Of a stretch of 31,610 nt of DNA, positions 1-10,722 are shown in pieces; positions within the stretch are counted from its first letter, which is position 1; every line of letters starts with the position of its first letter. The stretch covers positions 1 to 31,610 of the forward strand of contig JANTQF010000390.1 of the NCBI GenBank assembly GCA_032988165.1. The letters are read 5' to 3'. This DNA comes from Emmonsiellopsis sp. PD_33. Its lineage: Eukaryota > Ascomycota > Eurotiomycetes > Onygenales > Ajellomycetaceae. A program made the position numbers and the translations under genes. A model generated the notes under the pieces. It was not told the origin of the DNA. It saw nothing but the letters and a program-made list of their open reading frames with translations, and searched no databases.

Positions 1-1022
1 TACGAAGGGATACTATGCAGTAGTTTGCTCCACAGTGACTCTATAGCCCACCTACTAGCTATGCGCGCCATCGCCTCGAACCCAGATCTAGCTCGCGATG
101 GACCGTGGTGTCTCCCTGCAAGACAAACACAAAAAAACCCGGGAAACTGGGAGTGAAAACAAAAATAATATAGATAAAAGATAGTTGGAGGGGGGGGGGA
201 ATAAAGCTCGTATAGATATGTGAAGTAGTAAAAAGAAAAGGTTTTAAAAAATCCAAGTAATTTTTTGGTCAAAAATGTCGAATAAACAATGGGGGCGGCT
301 TTAACGAACAATATAGCCCCGCCCATATGGGTATGGGTATCCAAACCGACTAAGAAGCGAAGGGGGTTAAATATATAAAAAAGAAGGGGGAGGGAGCCTT
401 CCCAAGCGCGTGGCACAAGGCTATGTCTCCAACCTTGAGCCAGGCAGGGACGTGGGTGGGTACCCTCTCCATTCTTTTGTTCCATCATCATAAATCCAAC
501 TCGAATAATGCATCGTCGAGAGAAGAAGGGGGGGAATTGCTTAAAAAGGGGTATGTGAAAGTGCAAGTTAGAGGGCGTAAATAAACATCAGAATTAAAAA
601 AGATAGACCAGGTCTTTTCTGATTCAATAAAAGTTGGCGCGAGAAGAAGAAAGGGGTGCTTGCGACGGCTGGATTGCGAGGGGATGGCGTTGGCAGGAAC
701 AAGCCTGGTATTGTGAGGTTTGGACGCCATCCATAACCGGAAATAGGGGTCCCAGGAGCCGCTGAGGAGTCAAGATAGGCGGATGACGGACCATCGCGCG
801 TGACGGAAACTAGGAAGGAGTGGGAATTCGCAGTCCGAGTTGACCCCAGCATAAACACGCGCAGAGGGCCAGGCGCATAGATCATAAGGTTGAATATATA
901 TTGGCGATATGCGGAAGACGAGACGAAAACGACGGTTTCTGCCATTGAACACAAATTCGGGATAGCCCCGAGTCCCCACCGAATATCCCATCTTGCCTCC
1001 TCGATTTTTCTTTTCAAAATCC
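1..1022. other. Gene-free flank
   Basis: I see no supportable gene here. Open frames on both strands are short, rich in Ser/Pro and low complexity, and have no recognisable domain or plausible splice chain. A run of 10 G lies at 190-199 and A- and G-rich tracts follow. The right end is the 3' flank of the small GPI-protein gene on the minus strand, so part of it is probably 3' untranslated sequence. Confidence 0.5.
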
Positions 1023-1337
1023 TTATACGACCGCCCCCAGGAGAACGGCAATACCTCCAGCCATCACCATTGGCAGACCGGTGGGCGCGATGACCATGGC
1101 AGGATTCGAGGTCGAGGTTGGGGAAGCGCTGGGAGTGGCCTCTGCGGTGGTTGTGGGGCTGTCAGTGGGCGTAGGGGTGGATTCGGCGGAGGATGTGGTT
1201 ACAGAGCGGATGACGGTCATGGTCACAGTCTGGGTGGTGGTGGTGGTCCTTGTCGAGGTGATTTTCTCGTCTTGGGCAGCGGCCAGCTGGGGCGCAAGGA
1301 GGAGGAGGAGCGTAGCGAAGAAGGTGAGGAAATGCAT
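1023..1337 (-). CDS. Small Ser/Thr-rich GPI-anchored cell-surface protein
   Basis: Single-exon frame of 104 residues. I start it at the internal Met (1337) and not at the upstream Met at 1412, because the internal Met is followed at once by a classic signal peptide: MHFLTFFATLLLLLAPQLAA, with cleavage likely after AAAQ. The mature part is almost all Thr/Ser/Pro/Ala, including a TRTTTTTQT stretch (about residues 28-80), a good substrate for O-mannosylation. It ends in a hydrophobic tail (GLPMVMAGGIAVLLGAVV) after a small-residue region (TSTSNPA), the layout expected of a GPI attachment signal. This is seen directly. A role as a cell-wall or plasma-membrane surface protein is inferred from that layout, and no catalytic domain is present. 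It could instead be a simple secreted or type I membrane protein. A large antisense frame over it is a shadow. Confidence 0.72.
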   Translation of the reverse strand: MHFLTFFATLLLLLAPQLAAAQDEKITSTRTTTTTQTVTMTVIRSVTTSSAESTPTPTDSPTTTAEATPSASPTSTSNPAMVIAPTGLPMVMAGGIAVLLGAVV

Positions 1338-2151
1338 TGCGACGGATGGAGTGTTTCTCGAAGATCGATGCGACGAAGAATATGGTGTTGTGTAGATATT
1401 CACAGACAGCAAAAGGGAAGATCGCCTGGGATCGATATGCGCCGTGCGACAGGAGGTCTAGGGATGCGCTCGGACGGGTCGGACAGTCGCAAACGGGGAG
1501 AGAGCGCAAGAGACGGGTTTATGTATGGGCGGCTGGTCTGGCGACAGAGAGGGCAAGGATAGGCGCAAAAGGAACGAGAGCTGCAGGCGACACAGAACCA
1601 AAGAGTGCAGGACTGGCAGGCAAAGAGCGTAGAGAGCGCGGCTCGCTGGACGGTAAAGAACGTGGGCTGGCTTGAGGCCGGAAAGCAGGGGAACGAAGGA
1701 GCGGACGGGTTGATATAACACAAGCGAAGGCAGAGGAGAGATGAGATGACAGAAGACAGCGAGCGAGCAGGGGGAAGGGGAGGTTAATATGGGCGCGAGT
1801 TGGCTAATGGGTTAGTGTTGGTGTGAGGTTCGTTGGCGTGAGCCACCAATTAATTAATGGCGAGGTGCCAACCAGGGCGCTGTCCAGTGTCCAGCCCAGG
1901 TACCCGTATGGGCGGATCCGCTAGCCACCCACCGCTGGTCGCTAGCCAGGGCACTTTGCTGGCTGTCAATTCAAGAGAGTGTCTGTCTGTCTCTGCTCTC
2001 TCCAGTCATCCTCCCCTCTGCTGCCCAGTCCACTTGGTGTCTGTTGTCTGTTGATGCCCTCTCCATCTTGTTGTCTTGTTGTTGGCTGGGTGTTGTCCAC
2101 GTCAAAGCGACAAGAGGAGAGTCGCCGCGCTAGTACGGTACGATGTTACCG

Positions 2152-2533
2152 ATTGGATCTCAAAAATACAGCATGCCCAGCCGCAATTTCGCTTGTGATC
2201 TCGCCCCCCCGTATTTTATTCACCCACTTTCTCCCTCCAACTCTTCTTCAGCATCTGCAGGTCAATCGGACGAAAACAAACCCGCTCTGCAAACAAAGAA
2301 GCTCTCCCGACTGCTGCATCCGACAAAGCCATTTGCGCCCCCATTTGCGGCCTCTGGGTCTGGGCTGAGTCTGGCGGTGATTGGAAATCGGGCGATACAT
2401 CCTACATGATACAGATACAGACACAGATTCCCAGGATTCCCAGCAGAGGACAGGCTCTGCGGGCGGCGGGCTGTGATTGGCTGGTTCCTAGGCGGCTCTG
2501 CCCGTCACATTGTGCCTGCCCGCTGATTGGCTG
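2152..2533 (-). promoter_or_regulatory. Cluster of CCAAT boxes
   Basis: ATTGG (CCAAT on the minus strand) occurs at 2152-2156, 2380-2384, 2476-2480 and 2526-2530, four times within 380 bases. The last lies in a 16-mer, GCCCGCTGATTGGCTG (2518-2533), that is repeated exactly in the promoter of the RING gene at 24657-24672. CCAAT boxes of this extended form bind the HAP/CBC complex in fungi. The orientation points toward the GPI-protein gene on the minus strand, about 1.2 kb away, which implies a long 5' leader or an unseen transcript. Function is inferred from motif and spacing only. Confidence 0.45.
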
Positions 2534-2986
2534 CCGTGCTGACTGCGCAAATGAGCCTGAGCAGAAAGAGCGATGGATCGACATTGGCCTTCCTCTTTGG
2601 GACAGCCTTGCTCCATCGCTCCATGGATCATGGCTGCCAGCATCGGCCTTGTTGTTGTTGGAATCTCATCAACAGACAACAACTTCACCCGCGGGCAATC
2701 GGAGGCCCTGAGAATAGAATAGAATACAATCCAGCAGTCCACGGGGGCCTCTACCCTCTCTCATTTCCCCTTGCCCTCGTTTCGCCCCATTGCTTAACCC
2801 CAAACTAGCCCGTGGAGGACCCCGAAGGAAGCATCCCCGCGGGCCACCACGGCAGGACACAGCGTCGCACCCATTGAAGAGCCACGCTCCACGCTCCTGG
2901 CAGCCCACCTATCTCCCCGGAGTCTGGACTCTGGAGCACGGGATAACAGCCTGGTTTCACCTCCCGCCCGCCCGGCAGTTGCAACT

Positions 2987-3536
2987 TGCAGGCAGAGATC
3001 TAAACAGATCTGAAACTAATATCGCATCAATATCTCATCGACATATATAATCCCCATATTCCACGTTTCGATTTGCAGTTTTAATAGCAGCTCTGTTATT
3101 ATCATCTTTGCGTGGTTGCGCGACCCCACCCGCCCACGCGATGCCCCCCCGTCCTGAACGATAATAATAATGCATCTCGGATTCTCAGCCTCGCCCGACG
3201 CGAAGTCCGAACACGAAGTCCGTTGAGTGCGCTTAAAATAACCCCTCCTAGAGCAAGAGGCGGAGTGTTCCAAGCCGCATCCATTGCGATATTTATATCA
3301 GCAGCTACCTAACGAACCCTTTGGACATTCTCCGTGGACAGACATGGATCTATGTCCTCTCCAGCCGTGCATGTGTGATGATTCATAGCTGGCTTGCCAC
3401 GGATTTATTTCCCTTTCGTTCCACAGAGTATGCAGCAGGATGCAGTCTACGGCTTACATAGCAGAGGATGATATGCTCAAGGAATCTTAGAACGATAATG
3501 TAGTTAGTTTCAGATCTGTTTGGATCTCTATCTGCA
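2987..3536. repeat. MITE-like pair of 33-bp inverted repeats
   Basis: The sequence at 2987-3019 is repeated in inverted orientation at 3504-3536 with 30 of 33 positions identical. The core AACAGATCTGAAACTAA is exact. All three mismatches are C/T or G/A transitions, as expected if C-to-T mutation has acted on a once perfect repeat. The repeats enclose about 484 bases of non-coding sequence, including a short direct repeat of CGAAGTCCG near 3199-3224. I see no transposase. A non-autonomous DNA transposon (MITE) is the simplest reading. I could not identify a target-site duplication, so the true outer ends are uncertain. Confidence 0.5.
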
Positions 3537-3976
3537 GATATAGATGACCGACGGATTGAACCTAACCCTGTGGATAAGAAAGGATAATAGGGTAGAGATT
3601 GAATGTTCTCCAGACTTTCATAAAATAGTCTGTCCTTCTTATTCATCTACCTGTAGTATACTTCCTCCCACATATCACACAGGAAATTCCGCCCACCCTC
3701 ATCATCCATCTCACTTCAAGAGCACACTTGCCATCCCATCATGTATCAATTGTACTCCGTACTGTCTCTCACACTGTATTATTAGTAACAGATTTTACAA
3801 GCCTTTTAAATACATTAGTTAGTTACATACATCTAGCCCTATCAAACTCAATCACCGCTGATCTATGCTGATCATCAGTCAATGAACTTGGGGGCAAAAA
3901 ATTTTTTTTTTCTCCCTTTCTTTGGTTGTTTGCTTGTTGCCTCCGCGGGGCCCTTCTTTTGATGCTATTGAGTTAT

Positions 3977-3992
3977 TACTCCGTACGGAGTA
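3977..3992. repeat. 16-bp palindrome TACTCCGTACGGAGTA
   Basis: A perfect 16-bp palindrome. A partial copy, TACTCCGTAC, lies at about 3753-3762. From memory, this word is a frequent intergenic palindrome in eurotiomycete genomes, probably a repeat-derived element or a dyad recognition site. I cannot say which. Confidence 0.5.
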
Positions 3993-4255
3993 CAGATGGA
4001 TGGGACGAGAAGGTGATTGTGAGAATGGATGAGCTAAGCCATGGCAAACATGCTAATGTAACGCAGTGTAGGAGGATGAGGATTTTTCTTGTTTTATCAG
4101 AGGGCATATTTGCATTTTCCTTCTCAGACAAGAAATCTTTCTTTTTCTGGTTTTTTTTTTCATGCCTTTCTGAAGAATCCTTAAAAGTCTAGAGGGTTTA
4201 ACTAGGGGTAACTAACATGAAGGTTAGCTTCACAGAACCTCCTTTTTTTCTGATT

Positions 4256-4278
4256 CTTCTTCTTCTTTGAAGAAGAAG
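4256..4278. repeat. Perfect 10-bp stem with 3-nt loop
   Basis: CTTCTTCTTC (4256-4265), loop TTT, GAAGAAGAAG (4269-4278). It could form a hairpin, but it is made of simple triplet repeats and no gene ends nearby, so it is probably a simple-repeat accident. Confidence 0.4.
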
Positions 4279-5439
4279 GGATGAACTCTGGCCACATAGT
4301 TTATACTATGGGCAGCAGTGAGTACATTGCAGATATGGATAGACAGATGTGAGATAAAAGGCCGTGCCATCTAGGCCTTCTATCTATCTATATACGACGG
4401 GAGAATATATACAATGAGTACTTACTATGAGGATTCCCATGCTTTCTAGCAGGGCATGTAGGAGATTTGTCAAACCATGGCTGATGGAAGTTTATCAAGT
4501 GTATAGAATGGTTTATTCCGTTTTTCAACAGATAAAGAGCAACCTACTTACTTATTCGCGGAAATGTGCTGGGAAAAGCTGCATGGAGTTGTGCTACTAT
4601 CCTGCTTGTCTTTATTCTGTCTATATGTTTGTTCACCACGCCCATCATCGATGTACTGGATCAATTAAACATCTGCAAAGACAATATTAATCTGGGATAT
4701 CTTTCTGTATTCACCCTCTCTTTCCCTTCTTGTCCCCTCCCTTCCCCTCCCCTCTCCATTCCTAAACCAACAGGACTCCATCAAAGTAAATATTCAAATA
4801 GAAACTTTGAAACATCCATTCTGCTGTGTCAATCAATGCAAGGGACCTGACCGTCCAAACCCAACCAACCCAACCATGCGGTTAACCAGTTGGCGTTTCC
4901 AGCCTTATTTAAATGTACGTGACCTGCTGTTGCATGTTCTATATATATCCATGATATATTCTAATAGCCGACTGAGCATCACCCGGGCTGGCATGCATTT
5001 CAAATATGACATCTATTTAACACCCCCCCCCCCCCCTTTCCCCTCTCCCCAAACCCATCTGATAGCCAGCCTACCGGCTATGCTACATCTTCTCCAACCC
5101 CAAGCAGAGCGCAAACATCCCCTATAACCCTTCAGTTCCCGAAAGGAACTAGAAAACAACACACGCCTCTACTCCCCATCATTCAGATGGGTTAAACTTA
5201 TTCATAGTACATCTCCCCCTTGCATCGTTTCGTGCCTACAACCTACATACACATACCCACACCAGTACCGTACGGTGCTATGTAGCTATGTGCGCGCGAA
5301 CATAGGTTGTTGAGGCGCGTGTGTGGTATGGATGTATGCATGTGTGTCCGTATGTATGTATCTATGCAGCATGACAGGCTGGGCGGATATCTACATATAG
5401 ACAGATAGATAGGTAGCGCGTGGGTGGGTGGTGGGTTCA

Positions 5440-5465
5440 TATGATGATGATGATGATGATGATGA
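5440..5465. repeat. ATG trinucleotide microsatellite
   Basis: About eight tandem copies of ATG/TGA, uninterrupted, in non-coding sequence. It is preceded by GTGG-rich (about 5419-5435) and TATG/TAGA-rich simple sequence. Confidence 0.8.
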
Positions 5466-6893
5466 GATAGCAGGCTGCCTGCGGGAAGGTTATTGAAAGT
5501 TTTTCCCTGTTGCCGTGAAAGAAGGGGGATGCATGTGGGAGGGGGGAAGTTTGATGGATCTATCTATTTATTTCTATCGCGGGCCTCGTCTATATTTAAC
5601 AGTGTAGCCGTGTCTAATGGATGGATAGGTAGTTAGCTAATTCCTGTGATGATGAGGAGTAGAGGTATTCGATGTAGATTGGGATATAGCTATGGCTATG
5701 TAGGGTAGGTAAGTAATTGGAACCTGCGTTCGTCTCTTCTCTTTTTTCGGGTTTTACGCTATTCCAATGTCGCAGCATGCTTTCATGAGATTTTTGTTTT
5801 TCTTACGAAATGGGATGGGATGTAAATCAACGGTCTTGGTAAACCTCAGGAGAGGGGGTGAGGCGGATCTCGGGAGCATCATCTTGGGAATCTTTGGGGA
5901 TTGATTCTGCGTTGCGTGGAGATTTGTTTCTCAAGCTAAAGGGAAGTAATCTGCGAAACGAATCATCTTCTTATTTAGTAGATAGGATAGGAGGTGAAAC
6001 TTTTGCTACATTGTGGCTGAAGATAACAATGTTCAATGGCATGCTGCGGGAAGGGGAATTCAAGACTGAAACCTGTGGCTCATTGCCATGAACCTGATAA
6101 CTTAGCCATGGAGCGCTTCAACAAATCCTCCATCTGAGGGCAGCTTGGTTTCCAAATCTTCATAGTGCAAGCCTATGGGTTCAGGAAGGGCTGTCCCCCT
6201 TTTGAATCCATGCTGCTCTTTGTTGTGTGTCTGGGGCACTTATCACGATGACGTTGCCTGGTTCGAGCTTTAGTGACAAATAGGTTTGAGAAGGGGGCCG
6301 GGTAATTGGTTGTATTGGAGCGTATCTTCAGAAGATACTTGCGGGATTCGCCGCAAACAATAAACGGAATGATGCTAGATATTCAGCACTCCAGACATTT
6401 TTGGGCTATCACGTCGGATGATTCCTTAGGGTGCTTGTAGATGGATGTGAACAAGGGCCTATCTGATAGCTAACAAGCTCCTCTCTTTACAGAAGGAGAG
6501 AAGGAGAACTCCTTTTGTGACTGTGAAATGTCTCCTTGGATGATGCATTTGATCAATTTGGATTTGGGGATGTTTGGTTGCCGGCAAAAAGCATCAAAGC
6601 CATAAATGAGAAGATCGCCAAAGTTGATCATTCTTCTATGAACCGCCAAAAAAAAAGGTAGAGAGTCCCATCCTGCGAACGCCATGGTCAAGTAGCTGCT
6701 TCGAACCCACTTGACCCCAGGAGTCCAAGGCTAAGGACTCCTTTTTGCCTGATTCCCAACCGGAGAGGGGAATGTTGCGAACTATATACATGCAGCGCTT
6801 CCTGCTCTCATTAAAATAAATTGGTATAATATATGCCGACCACCGAATAATTCGTTTCGATTTTCTGTTGTACATGTGCATTTGAAGCCCCCT

Positions 6894-7500
6894 CTAGTTG
6901 TTCTGTGGGCGGTGGAATGTGCGGGGGAGCATGATGGGAGGCCCGCGAGCTCTGGCCCACGCTTGGTAGGAGTTTGGATGACCTTCGGTCCGGATAATGC
7001 TGCCAATCGACATGAAGAATCTGCGTTTTGGAAGGACTTATGTTAGCAGGTCGGTCCATGAGGCTGATGGCGGGGGTTGTATTTTCTGGTCCATCCATAC
7101 CCGAACGTTGCGCCCGAACCAGCCATATATTTGCCCAGGGTGCGCATCACGCCATTGGGACCGGCACCATATTGGAATATCGTCACAGTTCCTGTTGATT
7201 ATTAGCTGCTGGAGCTCTGGTGTAGTTGGGGAATATTTATGCGACGCTAACCGATGATGAAGCCCATGATGATACCGACGGCTGGAAAGTCAATGTCAGT
7301 ATGGATATGCGGAAACCGCAGCTGGAATCAGAGAAAGAACGTACATCCGCCCATCATTGCGCCCATTTTAACTATGTGACAAGTCAGCAACGCTCTAGCT
7401 TCGATGGTGAGTGGCATGCAGCACTGGGGGACTGACACTTGTCAAAGGTTGAGGGACCATGCATCCCGCCCCCACCACTCGCCGGGACCACTGGAGGCAT
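6894..7500 (-). CDS. mgr2: Mgr2/Romo1 family protein, TIM23 complex subunit
   Basis: Five exons on the minus strand: 7500-7437, 7371-7345, 7281-7252, 7191-7101 and 7020-6894. All phases match and give 112 residues, close to yeast Mgr2 (about 113). The N-terminal part reads GPSTFDKFKMGAMMGGSVGI, the Romo1/Mgr2 signature. Two Gly-rich membrane spans follow, about residues 25-47 with GxxxG spacings and about 63-80. Between them are YGAGPNGVMRTLGKYM and GSGATFGFFMSIGSIIRTEG. Mgr2 sits in the mitochondrial inner membrane, couples Tim21 to the TIM23 translocase and acts in lateral sorting of preproteins. Four introns of 60-80 nt interrupt the gene, so no single frame exceeds 43 codons. Intron 1 needs a GTCAGT donor. 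The overlapping GTGTCA donor two bases upstream would give a stop, so this junction is the least certain. The gene is divergent from the FHA gene. Confidence 0.88.
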
Positions 7501-8361
7501 TCTTGCTGCAGAGAGGCCGTGGGCTGCTTTTAAATAGAGACTGCGGGGGCACTCAAAAACCAACACCAGGAATTGCGCGAGATAGCAGGGCCCGGAGCTT
7601 GGATATTGTGTTTCCTCTTCTTTGCTCTCCAAGTTCACGAGCTTGAAGCTAAAACCATGCGGCAGGTGACTAAGCAGGCGGCTGGCCCAGAATCGGAGCA
7701 CACTAGCCGCATTGGGCGTTTCGCTTAGTGAGTGGACGCAGCAGCCGCATCACGTGACGGATCTTACACTTGACCCTTTCCCTCTGGTTTCTCCCGTCGT
7801 CAACCTCAGATGTCGACATTGAGTGCTGCAGCTCGCGCCGTACCGCCCAAGGCATTGTTTCTTGTATGTTTCTTTGGTTAGAGTTCCCGTCCTTGTGTTT
7901 TGTGCCATCTCGGGCCTTGCCTGGCCGCTCCCTGCGTTTGCTGTCGCCTCCTTCCGAAACAACCACGCGACCCGAACCCCCGTCCTGATGGTGAACTTGG
8001 CCTGATTCCACGTTGCTAGGCTGGTAAGTGGTGATTATGCGCATACTGGGTATCCCTTGACGGGTCTCGGATGGCAGACGGCTCAGTTGTTTCTCGATCT
8101 CGGGGCCAGCGTTGACTGAGCGCTGCATGACACCGCGGCTAATTCGATTCCTCTACAAAGATTCACGATTTTATACTTGAATAATACCATATCCTCGGTT
8201 ACGCTTGCGCGTTATATAAGAATACCCTATGCTGGTTGGGACACGCCTCCTCTTCTCCAGCCCGTGGTGCCTCACATAGTCGTGGCTTTGGCAGGCACAG
8301 CTGAACCGGCTGCGATAAACATATCTGCTGGAGAATTGAGTTTGGAGCGGCGACCTCATCC
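7501..8361. promoter_or_regulatory. Shared divergent promoter with E-box
   Basis: This 861-base gap separates the divergent start codons of mgr2 (7500, minus) and the FHA gene (8362, plus). A palindromic E-box, TCACGTGA, lies at 7750-7757, 250 bases from the mgr2 start. CACGTG is the site of bHLH factors such as Cbf1- or SREBP-type proteins. I see no gene within the gap. The open frames here lack domains. Confidence 0.45.
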
Positions 8362-10722
8362 ATGACTGCTGTGGCGTCTCCACCTAGCGTGCAATCTGGG
8401 GCTCGTCTGGGATGGTACCCTACTGGTAACGGTGGACAAGGACCGCTGGACGCATCGGGCTCAGACGACGGACTACGAATGTTTATGCCCCGCAAAAGCG
8501 TACAACGAACGAACTCTTCTTCATCCCTGAATTCAACTTCGTCCTCGACATCTACAATATCCGCGAATTCGCAAAATAGTAATGCTAGTCACGCATCGAG
8601 TAACGAGCCCGGAACTGCGCCGTCTAAGAAGAAACCATATAAATACAGTTGGTCAAATTCGAAGGCCGAACCGGTGTCTAGCGTGACGAATGCGAGATCA
8701 CAGGCTGTGCCAGCACCACCTTCTGGGACAACCGCGTCATCCGCAATGTCTGCCCTTCACCAACCCTCTCCAATCGTTCCATCCCAGCACGCTCTTCAAG
8801 CCCCACAACAAAATGGCGGGCGTCTCACGAACGGGGCTCCGATTCCCAATGACCCTCCAGCGATTTTGAGTTTGTTGCCGATAAATGGGACCTTTGACAG
8901 AAAACAAATCACTGTCCCTTACTTCCCTGAAGTACTACGTGTTGGTAGGCAGACCAACGCAAAAACGGTTCCTACACCGGTGAATGGATATTTCGATTCA
9001 AAGGTGCTCTCACGGCAGCATGCCGAGGTTTGGGCAGATCGGGCGGGGAAGATCTGGATAAGAGATGTCAAGTCCTCTAATGGCACGTTCGTCAATGGCC
9101 AACGTTTATCGCCCGAGAATAGAGACTCTGAACCACATGAGCTTCGCGAACATGACATACTCGAGCTTGGGATTGATATTGTCAGCGAGGACCAAAAGTC
9201 GATTGTCCACCATAAGGTCTCGGCTAGAGTGGAGCATGCCGGTGTTTATGGGCCAAATATGAATATCTTGGATTTGAATTTTGGCGACATTGACCCGACG
9301 GCAGGAGGAGGACTTCTCCCTTCGCACCTAAGCCAACCCCTTTCGCACATGCGCGGCAGGCCTGGAAGTTCTGCGTCGATGGGCAGTAATCGTAGTAACC
9401 AAAGCGCTGCCGGGAATCACATCGGCATGTTGCAGCAGCAGCGACAGGCGAACTATTGGCTCTCACCAATTTCAATCGAGCACGTGGTGAAGAGGCTATC
9501 GGTACGTACCTATGAAATCATCGCTCAGAGTCCCATGGAACTGACATCTCCGTTTTTTTAGTCTGAAATGAAACAAGCGAAACAACAAGCTCACGATCTT
9601 AACCAAACCAATAGTTTCCTCACGTCCTTGGTTTCCCATGAAGGGTCAGAAAAGGATCGACCGAAACCCTCGCCAACGGAAAGCCATAGCGGTCGTCTAT
9701 TAAACGGCCGCCCTAATAAAATGCCCAAGGTGGATCAAATCTCCAGATTTTCGGACCCACCCGCCCCTCCCCCACAGCAACCTCTACCTGAGAAGCCCGA
9801 TGCCCCCTCGCGTAGTCTCTCTAGTTCGGGACCGCACGTTGGGCTGAAACGATCAGATACCGAAAAACCCAAACCTCCCATGAACTCTCCAATAAACCGG
9901 GAGTCAAGCCAAATATTGTCATTGATCGAGGCGTTGGCTACTGCGAAAAAGGACTTAGATGCTCAGGGTGCCCGTGTTAAGGAGCTAGAAGATATGCTAA
10001 ATCAGGAACGACTTGCAAGAGAGAGCGCCGAAGAACGAGCGCGGAGCTTAGAGGGACAAAGCGTGAAAGATGATTCGCAATCCGTGATAGAAGCGGCATT
10101 TGAACCGCCTAGTTCATTGGACAGTAGCGCGATCGAAGATGAACCCCTGGTCGAAACCCAAGAAACGGAAACTTTGAAGCAAATCCCCGATCTAACCATA
10201 ACTCAGCCGGCGAAGCCGTCGCCGGAGACTACATCCGAGGAACTACAACGGCGGCTTGATAATATGATTGCTGAAATGAATGAGATGAGGAAAGAGGTTG
10301 AAAAATATAAACAATCTGCTGAACGGGCTGAAAACGAAACAGCCGACACTCGCAAAACGCTTGCAGAAATGATCGAGGAGTTCCGAAGTAGCCGTGCTAC
10401 TATTCCCACGACTTCCTCCCCGGAAACTACTGCTGCCGAGGGAAATAGAAGCCAGCCTGAGGACGACTCCGCCATTGGCGAGGCAGCTATGCAGACTCTG
10501 ATTCAAAGGGTCAGATATCCTTCTCATGATCCTCTAGACAAACTAGACAGCGGAGAAGGAGAACTGGCAGCACAGGCGCGGCAGTTCTACTTGCAATCGA
10601 GAAAGCGAAACAGAAGTAACATGCTTGAACAATCAGCTCCGTATGCTTCTATGCTTGGTGTTGTCCTACTCGGCGTTGGAATCATGGCCTATCTAAATGG
10701 ATGGCAAAAAGGAGAAAAGTGA
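8362..10722 (+). CDS. Tail-anchored FHA-domain protein, Far9/Far10-HAM-4/PRO45 (SLMAP) type
   Basis: Two exons, 8362-9501 and 9562-10722, with a 60-nt intron (GTACGT...TTTTTTAG, phase 0), give 766 residues. Residues 1-165 are Ser/Pro/Asn-rich and disordered. An FHA domain spans about 190-275 and shows the phosphothreonine-binding signature: VGR (194-196), SRQH (217-220), SSNGT (238-242) and NG (245-246). After a Ser/Gln-rich stretch, residues about 490-545 and 605-650 form heptad-rich coiled coils. Residues about 740-761 are a single hydrophobic span just before the C-terminus (ending NGWQKGEK), a tail anchor for the ER or nuclear envelope. This order matches the SLMAP-like subunits of the STRIPAK/FAR complex (Far9/Far10 in yeast, HAM-4 in Neurospora, PRO45 in Sordaria), which act in hyphal fusion, sexual development and signalling. 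The domain order is seen. The family role is known. The specific orthology is inferred. Confidence 0.87.

Larger units (their letters stand above)
1338..6893. other. Long gene-poor interval (5.5 kb)
   Basis: I could not build any gene with a recognisable domain here on either strand, even allowing short introns. The left part (1338-2900) is GC-richer, with CT/TG-rich tracts and several CCAAT boxes, and is probably the promoter or leader of the GPI-protein gene. The middle holds a pair of 33-bp inverted repeats (2987-3536) and the palindrome at 3977-3992. Farther right are homopolymers (14 C at 5023-5036), an ATG microsatellite (about 5440-5465) and AT-richer sequence. A non-coding RNA or a highly spliced small gene cannot be excluded, since a five-exon 112-codon gene (mgr2) sits directly at its right edge. 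Confidence 0.5.

Noticed and set aside
993..1562. 189-codon plus-strand frame rich in Gly/Arg
   Set aside because: It is antisense to the GPI-protein gene, has no domain, and its composition mirrors the Thr/Ser-rich codons on the other strand.
2143..2409. 88-codon plus-strand frame in the CCAAT region
   Set aside because: No recognisable motif, no support from splice signals, and it lies in a promoter-like CT-rich stretch.
6670..6720. Possible tRNA B-box (GGTTCGAAGC on the minus strand)
   Set aside because: The box is imperfect and I could not find a matching A-box, acceptor stem or anticodon arm.
7384..7701. 105-codon minus-strand frame
   Set aside because: Only its internal Met at 7500 and following 21 codons are real (mgr2 exon 1). 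The rest is leader and intron sequence.
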